Shown here: in pieces, positions 26,027-34,181 of the stretch
Numbering within the stretch: the first letter of the stretch is position 1
Layout of the letters: each line of letters begins with the position of its first letter
Source: an uncultured Clostridia bacterium
GTDB lineage: Bacteria > Bacillota > Clostridia > Saccharofermentanales > Saccharofermentanaceae
Reading direction: 5' to 3'
Length of the DNA: 64,000 nt
Assembly (NCBI GenBank): GCA_946187935.1
Contig: CAMHSJ010000004.1
Location: forward strand, 1-64,000
Program-made: the position numbers and the translations under genes
Notes under the pieces: generated by a model
The model's input: only the letters and a program-made list of their open reading frames with translations
Told to the model about the DNA's origin: nothing
Databases searched by the model: none

Positions 26027-26078
26027 GGAAGCGCTGAACTACCTTTCTTGTGCACTGATACGATAGAACAGCGCTTCC
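26027..26078. repeat. 10-bp perfect inverted repeat with 32-base loop
   Basis: GGAAGCGCTG at 26027-26036 and CAGCGCTTCC at 26069-26078. No T tract follows on either side, so it is not an intrinsic terminator. It could be an operator pair or a structured leader. Confidence 0.6.
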
Positions 26079-26187
26079 TATTTGCCACGCAAAGTGTAAC
26101 ACGGAACATATGGGCGATATTAGTGATGTCTGGGTGAAGGTTGTATGAAAACTGAAGGATTTGTCTTACGATAAGGTGACAGGATGC

Positions 26188-26216
26188 TTGACGCGGTTTT
26201 TCTGATACTGTATCAT
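26188..26216 (+). promoter_or_regulatory. Promoter of the ABC-F gene
   Basis: TTGACG at 26188-26193, exactly 17 bases, then TATCAT at 26211-26216: a good housekeeping-sigma promoter. Transcription would begin near 26223, giving a leader of about 175 bases. Confidence 0.7.
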
Positions 26217-26248
26217 CACGTAAGAAATCAAGACACGGAGGAACACCA

Positions 26249-26269
26249 ATGAGAGAGACGATCTGCTGA
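26249..26269 (+). CDS. Six-codon leader ORF (MRETIC) of the ABC-F attenuator
   Basis: ATG 26249 is preceded by GGAGGA at 26237-26242 with six bases between, an excellent ribosome site that serves no longer frame. The frame reads MRETIC and stops at TGA 26267-26269. It lies between the promoter and an intrinsic terminator, the arrangement known for antibiotic-induced ribosome-mediated attenuation of ABC-F resistance genes such as vmlR and lmo0919. Drug-stalled ribosomes here could change leader folding and allow read-through. Confidence 0.6.
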   Translation: MRETIC

Positions 26270-26326
26270 AGTTAATAACTGCCTCGCGGATAAGTCTTTT
26301 TGTGTGTTCAAATATATCAGTTTATT

Positions 26327-26364
26327 AAGCCGCGGCCGCTTCTACAGCAGTTGCGGCTTTTGAT
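26327..26364 (+). terminator. Intrinsic terminator in the leader of the ABC-F gene
   Basis: AAGCCGC (26327-26333) pairs with GCGGCTT (26353-26359), followed by TTTTGATTT. A second GCCGC at 26335-26339 can pair with the same 3' arm. CGCGG at 26285-26289, just after the leader ORF, could pair with CCGCG at 26330-26334 and break the terminator. It is 33 bases before the ABC-F start, so it can only act as an attenuator. Confidence 0.65.
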
Positions 26365-26396
26365 TTATCCGGCAGAGGATTTTGAAAGGAATCATT

Positions 26397-27857
26397 ATGC
26401 CAATAATAAATATAAGCGACCTTACATTCGGATACGACGGCTCGGAAGCCGTGCTCTTTGACGATGTCACCATCACTCTGGATACAAGCTGGAAACTTGC
26501 TCTGGCGGGCAGGAACGGCAGGGGCAAGACCACATTCTTTAAGCTCTTAAGCGGCGATCTGCCGTATAAGGGCTCGATAACGGGCGTGCCTGAGACTGTC
26601 ATTTTCCCGATGAACGAACTCCCTGATAACGAGGTGTGGAAAGTCAGGAAAGAACTAAATCTGATGGATGCTGATCCTGATATAATCTACAGGCCTTTGG
26701 AGACCTTGTCAGGAGGCGAGAGGACCAAGCTGATGCTTGCTAATCTCTTCTCTTCTGAAGGCAGATATCCTCTGATTGACGAGCCCACGAACCATCTGGA
26801 CAGACAGGGCAGGGAAGCTGTTTCTGAATACCTGAGCAAGAAAGAAGGGTTCATCCTGATATCTCACGACCGCGCATTTTTAGACAGATGTACGGACCAT
26901 ACGCTCGTTATCACCAAGACGGGTCTTGAGCTGTCTGCTGCCACATATTCCGTGTGGTGGGAGAATAACGAGAAGAGGATGGCAGGCGAGAAAGCCAGGA
27001 ACGACCAGCTCAAAAAAGAGATGACAGCAATAGATGCTGCCATGAAGAAAAACGCACAGTGGAGCTCAAAGGCTGAAGGCTATAAGAACCGATCCAAGGC
27101 TCCGTCCAAGGTGGCAGAGGATCATTTCAGAAGAGCGTACGAAGCCGAGAAAGCAAGAAAGCTCATGGCCGCATCCAAGAATCTCGAGAGACGCAACGAG
27201 AGAAAGCTCGAAGAGAAGCAGAGCCTTCTTAAAGACCTTGAAAGATCGGAAAGACTCAAGATCGAAGGCACTAAGCATCACAGCAGGGATCTTGTCATCT
27301 TAAGAGACGTCACATTAAAACGCCGGGGTGAAGTGGTCAAAGATCATGTTGACCTTACGGTGGAGCGCGGCATGAAGATATCTTTGCAGGGCAAGAACGG
27401 CTGCGGCAAGAGCACGCTCATCAAGTTCCTTGCAGGTCTGGGCGATGCAGAAGGCATCACGGCAGAAGGAGACATAAGCATTGCAAGAGGGCTTAAGATC
27501 TCATATGTGGGACAGGATACTTCATCACTTAAAGGTCCGGTATTTGACATCGCTTCAGAGCGCGGATGTGATAAGACGCTGCTGTCTACCATCCTTATCA
27601 AGATGGGATTTACCAAGGAAATGCTCTACCGCGACGTGCAGGCTCTGTCACTGGGCCAAAAGAAATTCGTCATGCTGGCATTAAGCCTTTGCGAGCATGC
27701 AGATCTTTATCTATGGGATGAGCCTCTTAATTACATTGACGTCTATCTCAGAGAGGAGATCGAGCGCCTGGTAAGAGACAGTGATGTAACTATGCTCTTT
27801 GTCGAGCATGACAGGACTTTTGCCTGCTTAGTGCAAGACAAGGAAGTAACCTTGTGA
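26397..27857 (+). CDS. Lsa-like ABC-F ribosomal protection protein
   Basis: A 486-residue ABC-F protein with two ATPase halves and no membrane part. The first half has Walker A GRNGRGKTTF, signature LSGGERTKLML and PLIDEPTNHLD. The linker (about residues 185-275) is Lys/Glu-rich. The second has GKNGCGKSTL, LSLGQKKFVMLAL, LYLWDEPLNYID and FVEHDRTF. RNGRGKTT, PLIDEPTNHLD and the WDEPLNY spelling match Lsa-family proteins, which remove lincosamides, streptogramin A and pleuromutilins from the ribosome. ATG 26397 has GAAAGGA at 26384-26390. Resistance is predicted, not shown. Upstream attenuation elements support the call. Confidence 0.85.
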   Translation: MPIINISDLTFGYDGSEAVLFDDVTITLDTSWKLALAGRNGRGKTTFFKLLSGDLPYKGSITGVPETVIFPMNELPDNEVWKVRKELNLMDADPDIIYRPLETLSGGERTKLMLANLFSSEGRYPLIDEPTNHLDRQGREAVSEYLSKKEGFILISHDRAFLDRCTDHTLVITKTGLELSAATYSVWWENNEKRMAGEKARNDQLKKEMTAIDAAMKKNAQWSSKAEGYKNRSKAPSKVAEDHFRRAYEAEKARKLMAASKNLERRNERKLEEKQSLLKDLERSERLKIEGTKHHSRDLVILRDVTLKRRGEVVKDHVDLTVERGMKISLQGKNGCGKSTLIKFLAGLGDAEGITAEGDISIARGLKISYVGQDTSSLKGPVFDIASERGCDKTLLSTILIKMGFTKEMLYRDVQALSLGQKKFVMLALSLCEHADLYLWDEPLNYIDVYLREEIERLVRDSDVTMLFVEHDRTFACLVQDKEVTL

Positions 27858-27897
27858 GATAATCAAATGAGAACCTTACTTAAGGATGGTGACTGAC

Positions 27898-28317
27898 ATG
27901 GTGATGACTGATCACATCAGCGCATCAGAATACATGGAACTGAGAAGAATAGTAGGCTGGGCAGAGTTTCCATTAGAGCAGGCAGAAGAAGGCCTTAAGA
28001 ACTGTTACCTCTGGTGCCTGAGGGAATCGGAGGATTCAAGACCCATAGGGCTTGCGAGGGTCCTCTGGGATCACGGCTACGTCATCTACATAGCAGATGT
28101 CATCGTCATACCCGAGTATCAGGGGCAGGGCTTAGGCCGCGTCCTGATGGAGAAGATCCTGGAGTTTATTAATGAACAGTTAAGACCCGGATTCAGGTTC
28201 ATGGTATCCCTTTGTTCTGCCAAGGGCAAAGAGACTTTCTATGAGAAATTCGGGTTTAAGATAAGACCTGATGAGGATCACGGTCCCGGAATGTGCCAAT
28301 GGTTTTTAGGAGAGTAA
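27898..28317 (+). CDS. GNAT family N-acetyltransferase
   Basis: A 139-residue acetyltransferase; the acetyl-CoA loop is VIPEYQGQGLGRVLMEKIL, with the C-terminal FYEKFGFKIRP strand typical of the fold. Start ATG 27898 is eight bases after AAGGATGG at 27882-27889; upstream ATG 27886 overlaps that site and is rejected. It follows the ABC-F gene by 40 bases and precedes GH43 by four. The substrate is not evident. Confidence 0.87.
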   Translation: MVMTDHISASEYMELRRIVGWAEFPLEQAEEGLKNCYLWCLRESEDSRPIGLARVLWDHGYVIYIADVIVIPEYQGQGLGRVLMEKILEFINEQLRPGFRFMVSLCSAKGKETFYEKFGFKIRPDEDHGPGMCQWFLGE

Positions 28318-28321
28318 GATC

Positions 28322-29896
28322 ATGAGAAAGCAAGTATTTAACCCTTATCTTCCGCTCGATGAATACATACCTGACGGCGAGCCCCATGTGTTTGGAGACA
28401 GAGTCTATATCTACGGCTCGCACGATCAGGAGGGCGGCTACACGTTCTGCATGCGCGACTATGTGGTCTACTCGGCTCCTGTTAATGATCTTTCCGACTG
28501 GCGTTATGAGGGCGTTTCCTACAGGGCGGACCAGGATCCTGATTATCCCAACCCGCGCTTCATGTATGCGCCTGACGTGGTAAGGGGCAATGACGGAAGA
28601 TACTATCTTTTCTATTGCCTTGGCGGTGACTACGGATATGGCGGCTACAGCGGCTCCATCAAGGTCGCGGTATCCGATGTGCCTCAGGGTCCTTTTGAAT
28701 ACCACGGCACCATCAGGAACAAGGACGGGAGCGTCATGATGAGATACATCTGCTTTGATCCTGCGGTAATAAACGATAACGGGACCATAAGAGTCTACTA
28801 CGGGACGCAGTATTCCTACGAGGAGGACCTGGGCCAGGACGACCCTTCCGTGCTCGAGAGGGAATGCTCTATGTTCGGAAGGACAGAAGAAGAGATCTTA
28901 TCTTATCCTGACAGCATCAACGGCCCTGTAATGCTCACATTGGAAGATGACATGCTCACTGTAAAGGACGAGCCTAAGCACATAATACCTTATAAAGTGA
29001 AGGGCACGAGCTTCGAGGCGCATCCTTTCTTCGAAGGTTCATCCATACGTATCTTCAACGGCAAGTACTACTTCATCTATTCCTCGTGGCAGAACCATGA
29101 GCTTTGCTATGCGACGAGCGGCTATCCTGACAGGGACTTTGTCTTCGGAGGCACGATAGTATCCAACGGTGACGTCGGCTACAACGGCAGACCTGAGGAG
29201 AAGCGCCTAAACATGACGGGCACGACTCACGGAAGCGTCGAGTACATAAACGGTAGATACTACGTCTTTTTCCACAGGCAGACACACAAATCCGATTACA
29301 GCAGGCAGGCTCTGGCTGAGCAGATCACGCTCGAAAAGGACGGCAGCATCAAGCAGGTGGAGATAACTAGCTGCGGCCTTAACGGCGGCCCGTTAAAGGG
29401 CAGGGGAGATTACCCCGCCATAATCTGCTGCAACCTGACAAACGGATATGTTCCCCACGGCTGCAACACTGTCTACGGCGCATCCTTCCCCAACATAACG
29501 AACAAGGGAGATGACAGGTTCATTGCCGAGATCGACGATGACACTCTCATTGGTTACAAGTATTTCAGCTTCGAAGGACTTAAGAGGGTCTGTGTAGAAT
29601 ACAGGTTCGAGAACGATGAGAACAGAGTTGTCTTCGAAGGACCTGTCAGGATCGACGAGAGGAGCGAAGAGGATAACAGGAGAGTTTCATCCAGAGTGAT
29701 AGAAGCCGGAGATGAAGACATTCTGTCAGTCTCCTTTGCTGAAGATGAGAAGGCTGCCGGATCTACCAAGCTGGATAAAGAATATGAATGGTCAAAGGCA
29801 TATATCGATGTCAATGTTAAGGACGGGATATATCCTTTGTATCTCAGATATAATGGTCCTTCTAAGATCCAGATAAGGACTGTGTTTTTTGAGTAG
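28322..29896 (+). CDS. Glycoside hydrolase family 43 (arabinofuranosidase/xylosidase type)
   Basis: A 524-residue enzyme without signal peptide, so intracellular, acting on imported arabino- or xylo-oligosaccharides. The five-bladed propeller part (about 1-340) shows catalytic candidates: an early Asp (YIPDGEPHVFGDRVYIYGSHD, pieces at residues 15-36), a pKa-tuning Asp in CFDPAVINDNG, and a Glu in FEGSSIRIFNGKYYFIYSS. A C-terminal part of about 170 residues is likely a beta-sandwich. ATG 28322 follows GGAGAGTAAG in the end of the GNAT gene. Exact linkage specificity cannot be read. Confidence 0.87.
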   Translation: MRKQVFNPYLPLDEYIPDGEPHVFGDRVYIYGSHDQEGGYTFCMRDYVVYSAPVNDLSDWRYEGVSYRADQDPDYPNPRFMYAPDVVRGNDGRYYLFYCLGGDYGYGGYSGSIKVAVSDVPQGPFEYHGTIRNKDGSVMMRYICFDPAVINDNGTIRVYYGTQYSYEEDLGQDDPSVLERECSMFGRTEEEILSYPDSINGPVMLTLEDDMLTVKDEPKHIIPYKVKGTSFEAHPFFEGSSIRIFNGKYYFIYSSWQNHELCYATSGYPDRDFVFGGTIVSNGDVGYNGRPEEKRLNMTGTTHGSVEYINGRYYVFFHRQTHKSDYSRQALAEQITLEKDGSIKQVEITSCGLNGGPLKGRGDYPAIICCNLTNGYVPHGCNTVYGASFPNITNKGDDRFIAEIDDDTLIGYKYFSFEGLKRVCVEYRFENDENRVVFEGPVRIDERSEEDNRRVSSRVIEAGDEDILSVSFAEDEKAAGSTKLDKEYEWSKAYIDVNVKDGIYPLYLRYNGPSKIQIRTVFFE

Positions 29897-29929
29897 TATA
29901 ATTAGCTGATAAAACTTAACGGAGTTGTC

Positions 29930-31474
29930 ATGAAAAAGCAGGATTTCCTACCAAAAGGACACGGCATATCGATCGGCGCAAAAGAGCTGTTCCTGGTTTG
30001 CGCTCTTATCCTTATCTATTGCCCGTTCTTTTATACGGACATGATAGGCAACTACGTCGGCGATGCGGCTATCCAGATAAAGATCGGTTTAGACTGCCTG
30101 TCTTCAGGACGTTTTATTCCCGTAGAGATCTACAGCTGGCACGAAGGGCTTAACTGGTGGCCTCATGAGACAGGATGGTATTACATAGTCGGGGTCGCCT
30201 ATAAACTCTTCGGTTTGTTTGGTGTTATCGGAGTCTGCTGCGCATTCAACTATGCGATAGCGGGTATTGCATTTAAACGCTATAGCGGCAAGGTGCATCC
30301 TCTTATCATCGTTTTGGCAGCCTGCATCGCCAGACTTCTGTCATTCCCGAATTACAATGCAAGGCCGCATCTGTTCTCGGAACTCGCATTCCTTCTGGTG
30401 ATCTATGTGATGCTCGGGAAGAAGAGCACTTTGTTCAAAACACTTTTCTTCTGCGGAGCGGCATTCCTGCTTTCCTGGATACACGGCGGAATGGTACCTC
30501 TGCTCTTTGCAGTATATATGCTGTTCATCGTGATAGAACTGATCTTCAAGGAGTTTAAGAATGCGCTTTTGTATCTTGCAGGCGCAGCCGCAGGATTTGT
30601 ATTCTCGCTTCTAAATCCTCTTGGCATCGGTGTGTGGACATACGCATTGGTCCAGTCAGACGGCAAGGATGTATGGCAATACAATATCGAGTGGGCCCCC
30701 AAGACCTTCTCGATCTGGGAGATAGCATTGCTGCTGCTCATAATAGTCGCATTTGCAGTGGACGGAAGGGTCAAGAAGTTTGACAAGGATGCCATAACAA
30801 GACTTGGCATCTTCCTGATGTTTATCGTTATATCCTGTAAGTATTGCCGCTTCATGAACTTCGTGGCGCTGTTCGTTCTTGCGCTCTGCTCAGAGGAACT
30901 CCAAAGCCTGTTCTTGTGGCTTAATGAAAACATCTTTCATATCAAGAAGGATAAGGTCAAGCTCAGTGATGTCTCATATTACATCATCGCCGCCTTCTGC
31001 GTTTTATACTTCCTGATCATGACGGTCTTTTCGATCGTTAAGTTCGTGCCGACAAACACGATGTCAGATGCGAGCGCGATCGCAGCATACGATGAAGGCG
31101 CAGTAAAAGTGATCAAAGAGAACGGGTATAAGAAGATATACAATTCCTTTAATACCGGAACCTGGCTGGCGTTTTACGATATCCCGGTACATATAGACAA
31201 CCGATCCGACCTTTACATGGAGAGTTTCTCAGGCACGGACTATATCTCAGGTCAGATGATGATAGGCAACATCGAAGACATGAATGAGTTCGTCGACAGA
31301 TACGGATGCGATGCCATAGTGTTGGACCTTCTTCCCGGCACTACTGACGAATACTTTGCAGACGACTTGTATGCAGCATCAGACAGATACAAAGTCGTAT
31401 ATGACAATACGGTTACTTCGACACTGGATCCTGCTAACTCATTAAGGTGGATGGTCGTAGAATGCACAGGGTAA
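29930..31474 (+). CDS. Polytopic membrane protein, GT-C glycosyltransferase-like
   Basis: A 514-residue protein with about ten to eleven helices. The first outer loop contains NYVGDAAIQIKIG with an Asp as in GT-C lipid-sugar glycosyltransferases, followed by an aromatic stretch WHEGLNWWPHETGWYY. The last about 110 residues form an external soluble domain with YNSFNTGTWLAFYDIPVHID. This fits DUF2723/mannosyltransferase-like proteins, but I am not sure of the family. ATG 29930 has CGGAG upstream. It is separate from GH43 by 33 bases. Confidence 0.65.
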   Translation: MKKQDFLPKGHGISIGAKELFLVCALILIYCPFFYTDMIGNYVGDAAIQIKIGLDCLSSGRFIPVEIYSWHEGLNWWPHETGWYYIVGVAYKLFGLFGVIGVCCAFNYAIAGIAFKRYSGKVHPLIIVLAACIARLLSFPNYNARPHLFSELAFLLVIYVMLGKKSTLFKTLFFCGAAFLLSWIHGGMVPLLFAVYMLFIVIELIFKEFKNALLYLAGAAAGFVFSLLNPLGIGVWTYALVQSDGKDVWQYNIEWAPKTFSIWEIALLLLIIVAFAVDGRVKKFDKDAITRLGIFLMFIVISCKYCRFMNFVALFVLALCSEELQSLFLWLNENIFHIKKDKVKLSDVSYYIIAAFCVLYFLIMTVFSIVKFVPTNTMSDASAIAAYDEGAVKVIKENGYKKIYNSFNTGTWLAFYDIPVHIDNRSDLYMESFSGTDYISGQMMIGNIEDMNEFVDRYGCDAIVLDLLPGTTDEYFADDLYAASDRYKVVYDNTVTSTLDPANSLRWMVVECTG

Positions 31475-31532
31475 AGCCATTATCGGCTTTGCAATGTGTT
31501 TAATGTGTTGGTTTTCCAAAAGTTAAAAATAC

Positions 31533-31561
31533 TTGCATTAATCATATTGTTATATTAGAAT
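31533..31561 (+). promoter_or_regulatory. Strong promoter of the TM2 gene
   Basis: TTGCAT at 31533-31538, a 17-base spacer, then TAGAAT at 31556-31561. Ten bases after it lies a palindrome, TGCATAG (31572-31578) and CTATGCA (31581-31587), over the expected start of the mRNA. Confidence 0.6.
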
Positions 31562-31612
31562 AATCGAAACGTGCATAGGACTATGCATGTATGAAAGTGA
31601 GGTTTTGTGTTT

Positions 31613-31852
31613 ATGGAAAAAAGATTTAACAAGCATCTTTTCTGCTGGCTCTTCGTATGGTTCTTAGGTGAGTTCGGTGTTGACCGTTTCGTTAGAGGTC
31701 AGATCGGTCTCGGAATCCTTAAGCTCCTCACAGTTGGTGGCTGCGGCGTTTGGTCTCTCATCGACTGGATCATCTGCCTTACAAAGGTTTACGGTGCAGC
31801 TTTCAAGGATGACGAAGAAGTTGTATTCATCGACGGCCAGTACGCTAAGTAA
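31613..31852 (+). CDS. TM2 domain membrane protein
   Basis: A 79-residue protein: a short basic N-terminus, then the TM2 domain with two helices and the signature [24 protein letters not shown], then [18 protein letters not shown] 31607 is in frame but ATG 31613 is correctly spaced from GAAAGTGAGG. The codons are unusually biased compared with its neighbours (favoured codons throughout), which suggests strong expression, together with its good promoter and terminator. Function of TM2 proteins is not settled. Confidence 0.88.
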   Translation: MEKRFNKHLFCWLFVWFLGEFGVDRFVRGQIGLGILKLLTVGGCGVWSLIDWIICLTKVYGAAFKDDEEVVFIDGQYAK

Positions 31853-31881
31853 TTCTTAAAAGAATTATCAAACACAGACAA

Positions 31882-31912
31882 AGGACCTGCTGCTTGCGGC
31901 AGGTCTTTTTTC
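31882..31912 (+). terminator. Intrinsic terminator of the TM2 gene
   Basis: GACCTGC (31884-31890) and GCAGGTC (31899-31905), then a T tract. It lies between the TM2 and DUF2752 genes. Confidence 0.85.
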
Positions 31913-31924
31913 TACAATGTTTCC

Positions 31925-32290
31925 ATGAAGAAAGAGACAAAAGCAAAACTCAGATCACTGATAATACCTGCCGTTGTACTGGTCATCATTGCGGTGATGG
32001 CAGCAACGGGCATCTACCGCTGTCCGTTTAAGCTCGTAACCGGTTTCCCGTGCCCTTTGTGCGGTACGACCAGGGCGGTGATATCTGCCTTAAAGGGAGA
32101 TATCAAGGCGTCTTTTGAATACCATCCTCTGTGGCCCCTTACTATCGTTACAGCAGCGGTCATTGTTTTGGGGGAACTGGGATCTGTCAAGTTAGGAAAG
32201 CGATGGAAGGTTATAATACCTGCTATTGCAGGCGTCCTGATCTTAGGCTGTTACATCTTAAGGATAGTGACAGGTACGCTTCCTTCCTGA
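31925..32290 (+). CDS. DUF2752 membrane protein
   Basis: A 121-residue membrane protein with three helices and the family signature CPFKLVTGFPCPLCGTTRA, a Cys-rich loop between the first two helices. DUF2752 genes are often found beside TM2 genes, as here, but their function is unknown. It starts 13 bases after the TM2 terminator with no clear ribosome site before ATG 31925. Confidence 0.85.
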   Translation: MKKETKAKLRSLIIPAVVLVIIAVMAATGIYRCPFKLVTGFPCPLCGTTRAVISALKGDIKASFEYHPLWPLTIVTAAVIVLGELGSVKLGKRWKVIIPAIAGVLILGCYILRIVTGTLPS

Positions 32291-32389
32291 AAAACAGTGT
32301 GAACATTCGGTCTCTCTTATGCAAATATAACTCCGGAACAACAAATAGAAACTTATATCTCACAGTACCAATATAAAGGAGATGATCAT

Positions 32390-32896
32390 ATGAAGCTTAC
32401 ATCAGCACAGGCAGCCAAGCTGCTCAGAAAGTTAAGAGAAGAGAGGGATGCCCTCTTAAGACAGGAGCAGAGGAGCTATGTCTTCAATGCCACGGCATCC
32501 GAGAACATCGAGGATGTCAGACCTGATTACGACTACAGGCAGGTCAATAACAAGCTTGAAGAGTTAGACTCAAGGATCAGGGTGATCCGCCACGCTCTTA
32601 ACACTTTCAACATCAATACTGTAGTCCCTGAGACGGGTATGACTATAGATACCCTTCTTATGTACATCCCTTATCTTACGGATAAGAAGAACAAGCTTAC
32701 TGCCATGGCAGCCAGGCTTCCCAAGGAGAGGGCCTCTGTAAGGGGGTACGACCAGGGTATCGTTGACTATGTCATCGTCAACTACCCCTTAGACGAGGTC
32801 AAGAGGGACCTCGAGCAGGTCACGGACGAGCTGTCTAAGGCACAGCTTGCTCTTGACTACATTAACAGCACAGTAGAGCTTGAGATCCCCGATTAA
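32390..32896 (+). CDS. Helical (coiled-coil) protein of unknown function
   Basis: A 168-residue, mostly helical charged protein. Two coiled-coil parts (about 5-35 and 48-72, then 90-160) and a central NTVVPETGMTIDTLLMY turn give a layout similar to DIP1984/septicolysin-like proteins, but the match is by eye only. ATG 32390 follows AAAGGAGATGATC. It is followed by 331 bases without a gene. Confidence 0.65.
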   Translation: MKLTSAQAAKLLRKLREERDALLRQEQRSYVFNATASENIEDVRPDYDYRQVNNKLEELDSRIRVIRHALNTFNINTVVPETGMTIDTLLMYIPYLTDKKNKLTAMAARLPKERASVRGYDQGIVDYVIVNYPLDEVKRDLEQVTDELSKAQLALDYINSTVELEIPD

Positions 32897-33075
32897 GGGG
32901 ACCTTGGGCCTTGCTGAGTCCATTTTGTGTGCTTTTTCTATTCAGGGTTAAAGAGTTAATGTTTAATGTAGATGATTATTCGTTATGTTATTGAATTAGC
33001 GTACACGTAAGTCAGCAGGACGCAGGGTAGAATCGGAAATCATGATCAAATTTTTTTCGCGCGCATGAATGGGCG

Positions 33076-33117
33076 GGGGCATCAACAGGGCATTTTGCTC
33101 TTTTGGTGCCCCTTTTT
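33076..33117 (+). terminator. Long-stem intrinsic terminator
   Basis: GGGGCATCAA (33076-33085) pairs with TTGGTGCCCC (33103-33112), one G-U pair, with a smaller hairpin inside and TTTTT directly after. Confidence 0.82.
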
Positions 33118-33121
33118 GATG

Positions 33122-33136
33122 TGTAACAATGTTACA
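33122..33136. promoter_or_regulatory. Perfect 15-base palindrome, second copy
   Basis: TGTAACAATGTTACA, the reverse complement of the site at 7173-7187. It lies about 55 bases before the TATAAT of the next gene. Confidence 0.5.
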
Positions 33137-33192
33137 GTCCTAATGTTTTAAGGTTTTGCGAGCTGAGTTGTGATTTTGGGGCATTTTATGTT

Positions 33193-33198
33193 TATAAT
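33193..33198 (+). promoter_or_regulatory. TATAAT box before the unknown 299-residue protein gene
   Basis: TATAAT at 33193-33198 with TTGTGA at 33168-33173 (spacer 19, long). About 30 bases before the ATG. Confidence 0.5.
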
Positions 33199-33227
33199 GC
33201 TTAATATAAACATTCGGGGGTGCGTAT

Positions 33228-34127
33228 ATGGCTTCTGGCAAGAGTATTTACAGTTTGATAAGCGCCAACATTGACGGCGATAAGCTCAAAGACGGATTTA
33301 AGATCAGGAGAGGAGATCTGGCAGACGGAGCTCCGGACGGCATCCTCTCGTATCACACGGAGATAACGGAACCTGACGATAAGACCAAGGATGCGCTCCT
33401 TGCAGTTATCAAGAAGGCATCTACAGGCAATTATGAGAAGGCTAATGAGATGTATCTTGCACTTGATAAGCCGACTCTCACCTTAATAGATGCGATCCAG
33501 GACATAATCTACGACAATCAGGACAGCATAAACGAGAACAAGATCTATGGTTATGCATTAAGCCTTATCGTTGACAGTTCAGAGATAGAACTTGTCAAAT
33601 TAGGCCTTTCCATCCTTGAGATCTATGACATAGATGACGATGAGGATGTTAAGGCGCTGGTCAGCATCATTGGCCTCTCGGATGAGTTCTCCTTGTTTGC
33701 AGTATTTAACATGCGCAAGTGGAGTGACGCTGATGAATCCATATTTGACCTTGTTACCAGCGTTACCGGATGGGGCAGGATCCACGGCATACACTTCCTG
33801 TCAGATACCCCTTCTGATGAGATCAGGAAATGGCTTCTCGAAGAAGGCTGGAAGAACGATGTAATGACCGAATACTCTTCTCTTGATATCTTTACCAAGT
33901 CAGGCGCGATAGATCTTCTTAAGTCAGATGAGCCCATTGAACCTTCAATGTTAAGAGGCATAGCAGAGACGGTAAAGGCTACCCAGAATGCCAAGTCCAT
34001 GCCGATAATAGGGCTCGAGCACTTAGGAAACTTCATGGAGATAAAGGCTTTATTCCTTAAGAACTGCGAAGGCATAGAAGATAAAGATATTAAAGAAATA
34101 GCAGAGTTTATAAAAGGTACCATGTAA
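33228..34127 (+). CDS. Cytoplasmic protein of unknown function
   Basis: A 299-residue acidic, helical protein, with successive helix pairs that suggest a repeat-type (HEAT-like) fold; this is a loose impression. No motif or membrane segment recognised. ATG 33228 is preceded by GGGGGTG. It has its own promoter and a terminator (34154-34180), so it is a single-gene unit. The upstream palindrome suggests shared control with the cstA-like gene. Confidence 0.65.
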   Translation: MASGKSIYSLISANIDGDKLKDGFKIRRGDLADGAPDGILSYHTEITEPDDKTKDALLAVIKKASTGNYEKANEMYLALDKPTLTLIDAIQDIIYDNQDSINENKIYGYALSLIVDSSEIELVKLGLSILEIYDIDDDEDVKALVSIIGLSDEFSLFAVFNMRKWSDADESIFDLVTSVTGWGRIHGIHFLSDTPSDEIRKWLLEEGWKNDVMTEYSSLDIFTKSGAIDLLKSDEPIEPSMLRGIAETVKATQNAKSMPIIGLEHLGNFMEIKALFLKNCEGIEDKDIKEIAEFIKGTM

Positions 34128-34153
34128 GGTTATAGTTAACCTGGTTTGTTATG

Positions 34154-34180
34154 GGGCTGTGAGTTTTCACGGCCCTTTTA
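34154..34180 (+). terminator. Intrinsic terminator
   Basis: GGGCTGTGA (34154-34162) and TCACGGCCC (34167-34175), one G-U pair, then TTTTATT. Confidence 0.82.
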
Positions 34181-34181
34181 T

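Larger units (their letters stand above)
25945..26396. other. 452-base interval between the transporter and the ABC-F gene
   Basis: It holds a TACAAT -10 on the minus strand (25954-25959), a perfect 10-bp inverted repeat (GGAAGCGCTG at 26027-26036, CAGCGCTTCC at 26069-26078), the ABC-F promoter (26188-26216), a six-codon leader ORF (26249-26269) and a terminator (26327-26364). No other gene is seen. Confidence 0.7.
32897..33227. other. 331-base interval with a strong terminator and an operator palindrome
   Basis: Contains AT-rich sequence (32940-33050), a strong hairpin terminator (33076-33117), a perfect palindrome (33122-33136) and a TATAAT box (33193-33198) for the next gene. No ORF of note. 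The terminator stands 180 bases after the last stop, so a small RNA or long 3' UTR may fill the space. Confidence 0.6.

Noticed and set aside
25945..26109. A 55-residue N-terminal extension of the anion transporter
   Set aside because: It runs through a perfect inverted repeat and a TACAAT box, has no membrane segment or family match; the family N-terminus starts at 25944.
32940..33110. A cyclic di-GMP (GEMM) riboswitch, suggested by GGACGC near 33020
   Set aside because: Only this short piece matches; the receptor-loop, GCC pairing and flanking helices are not there, and no plausible target is directly downstream.
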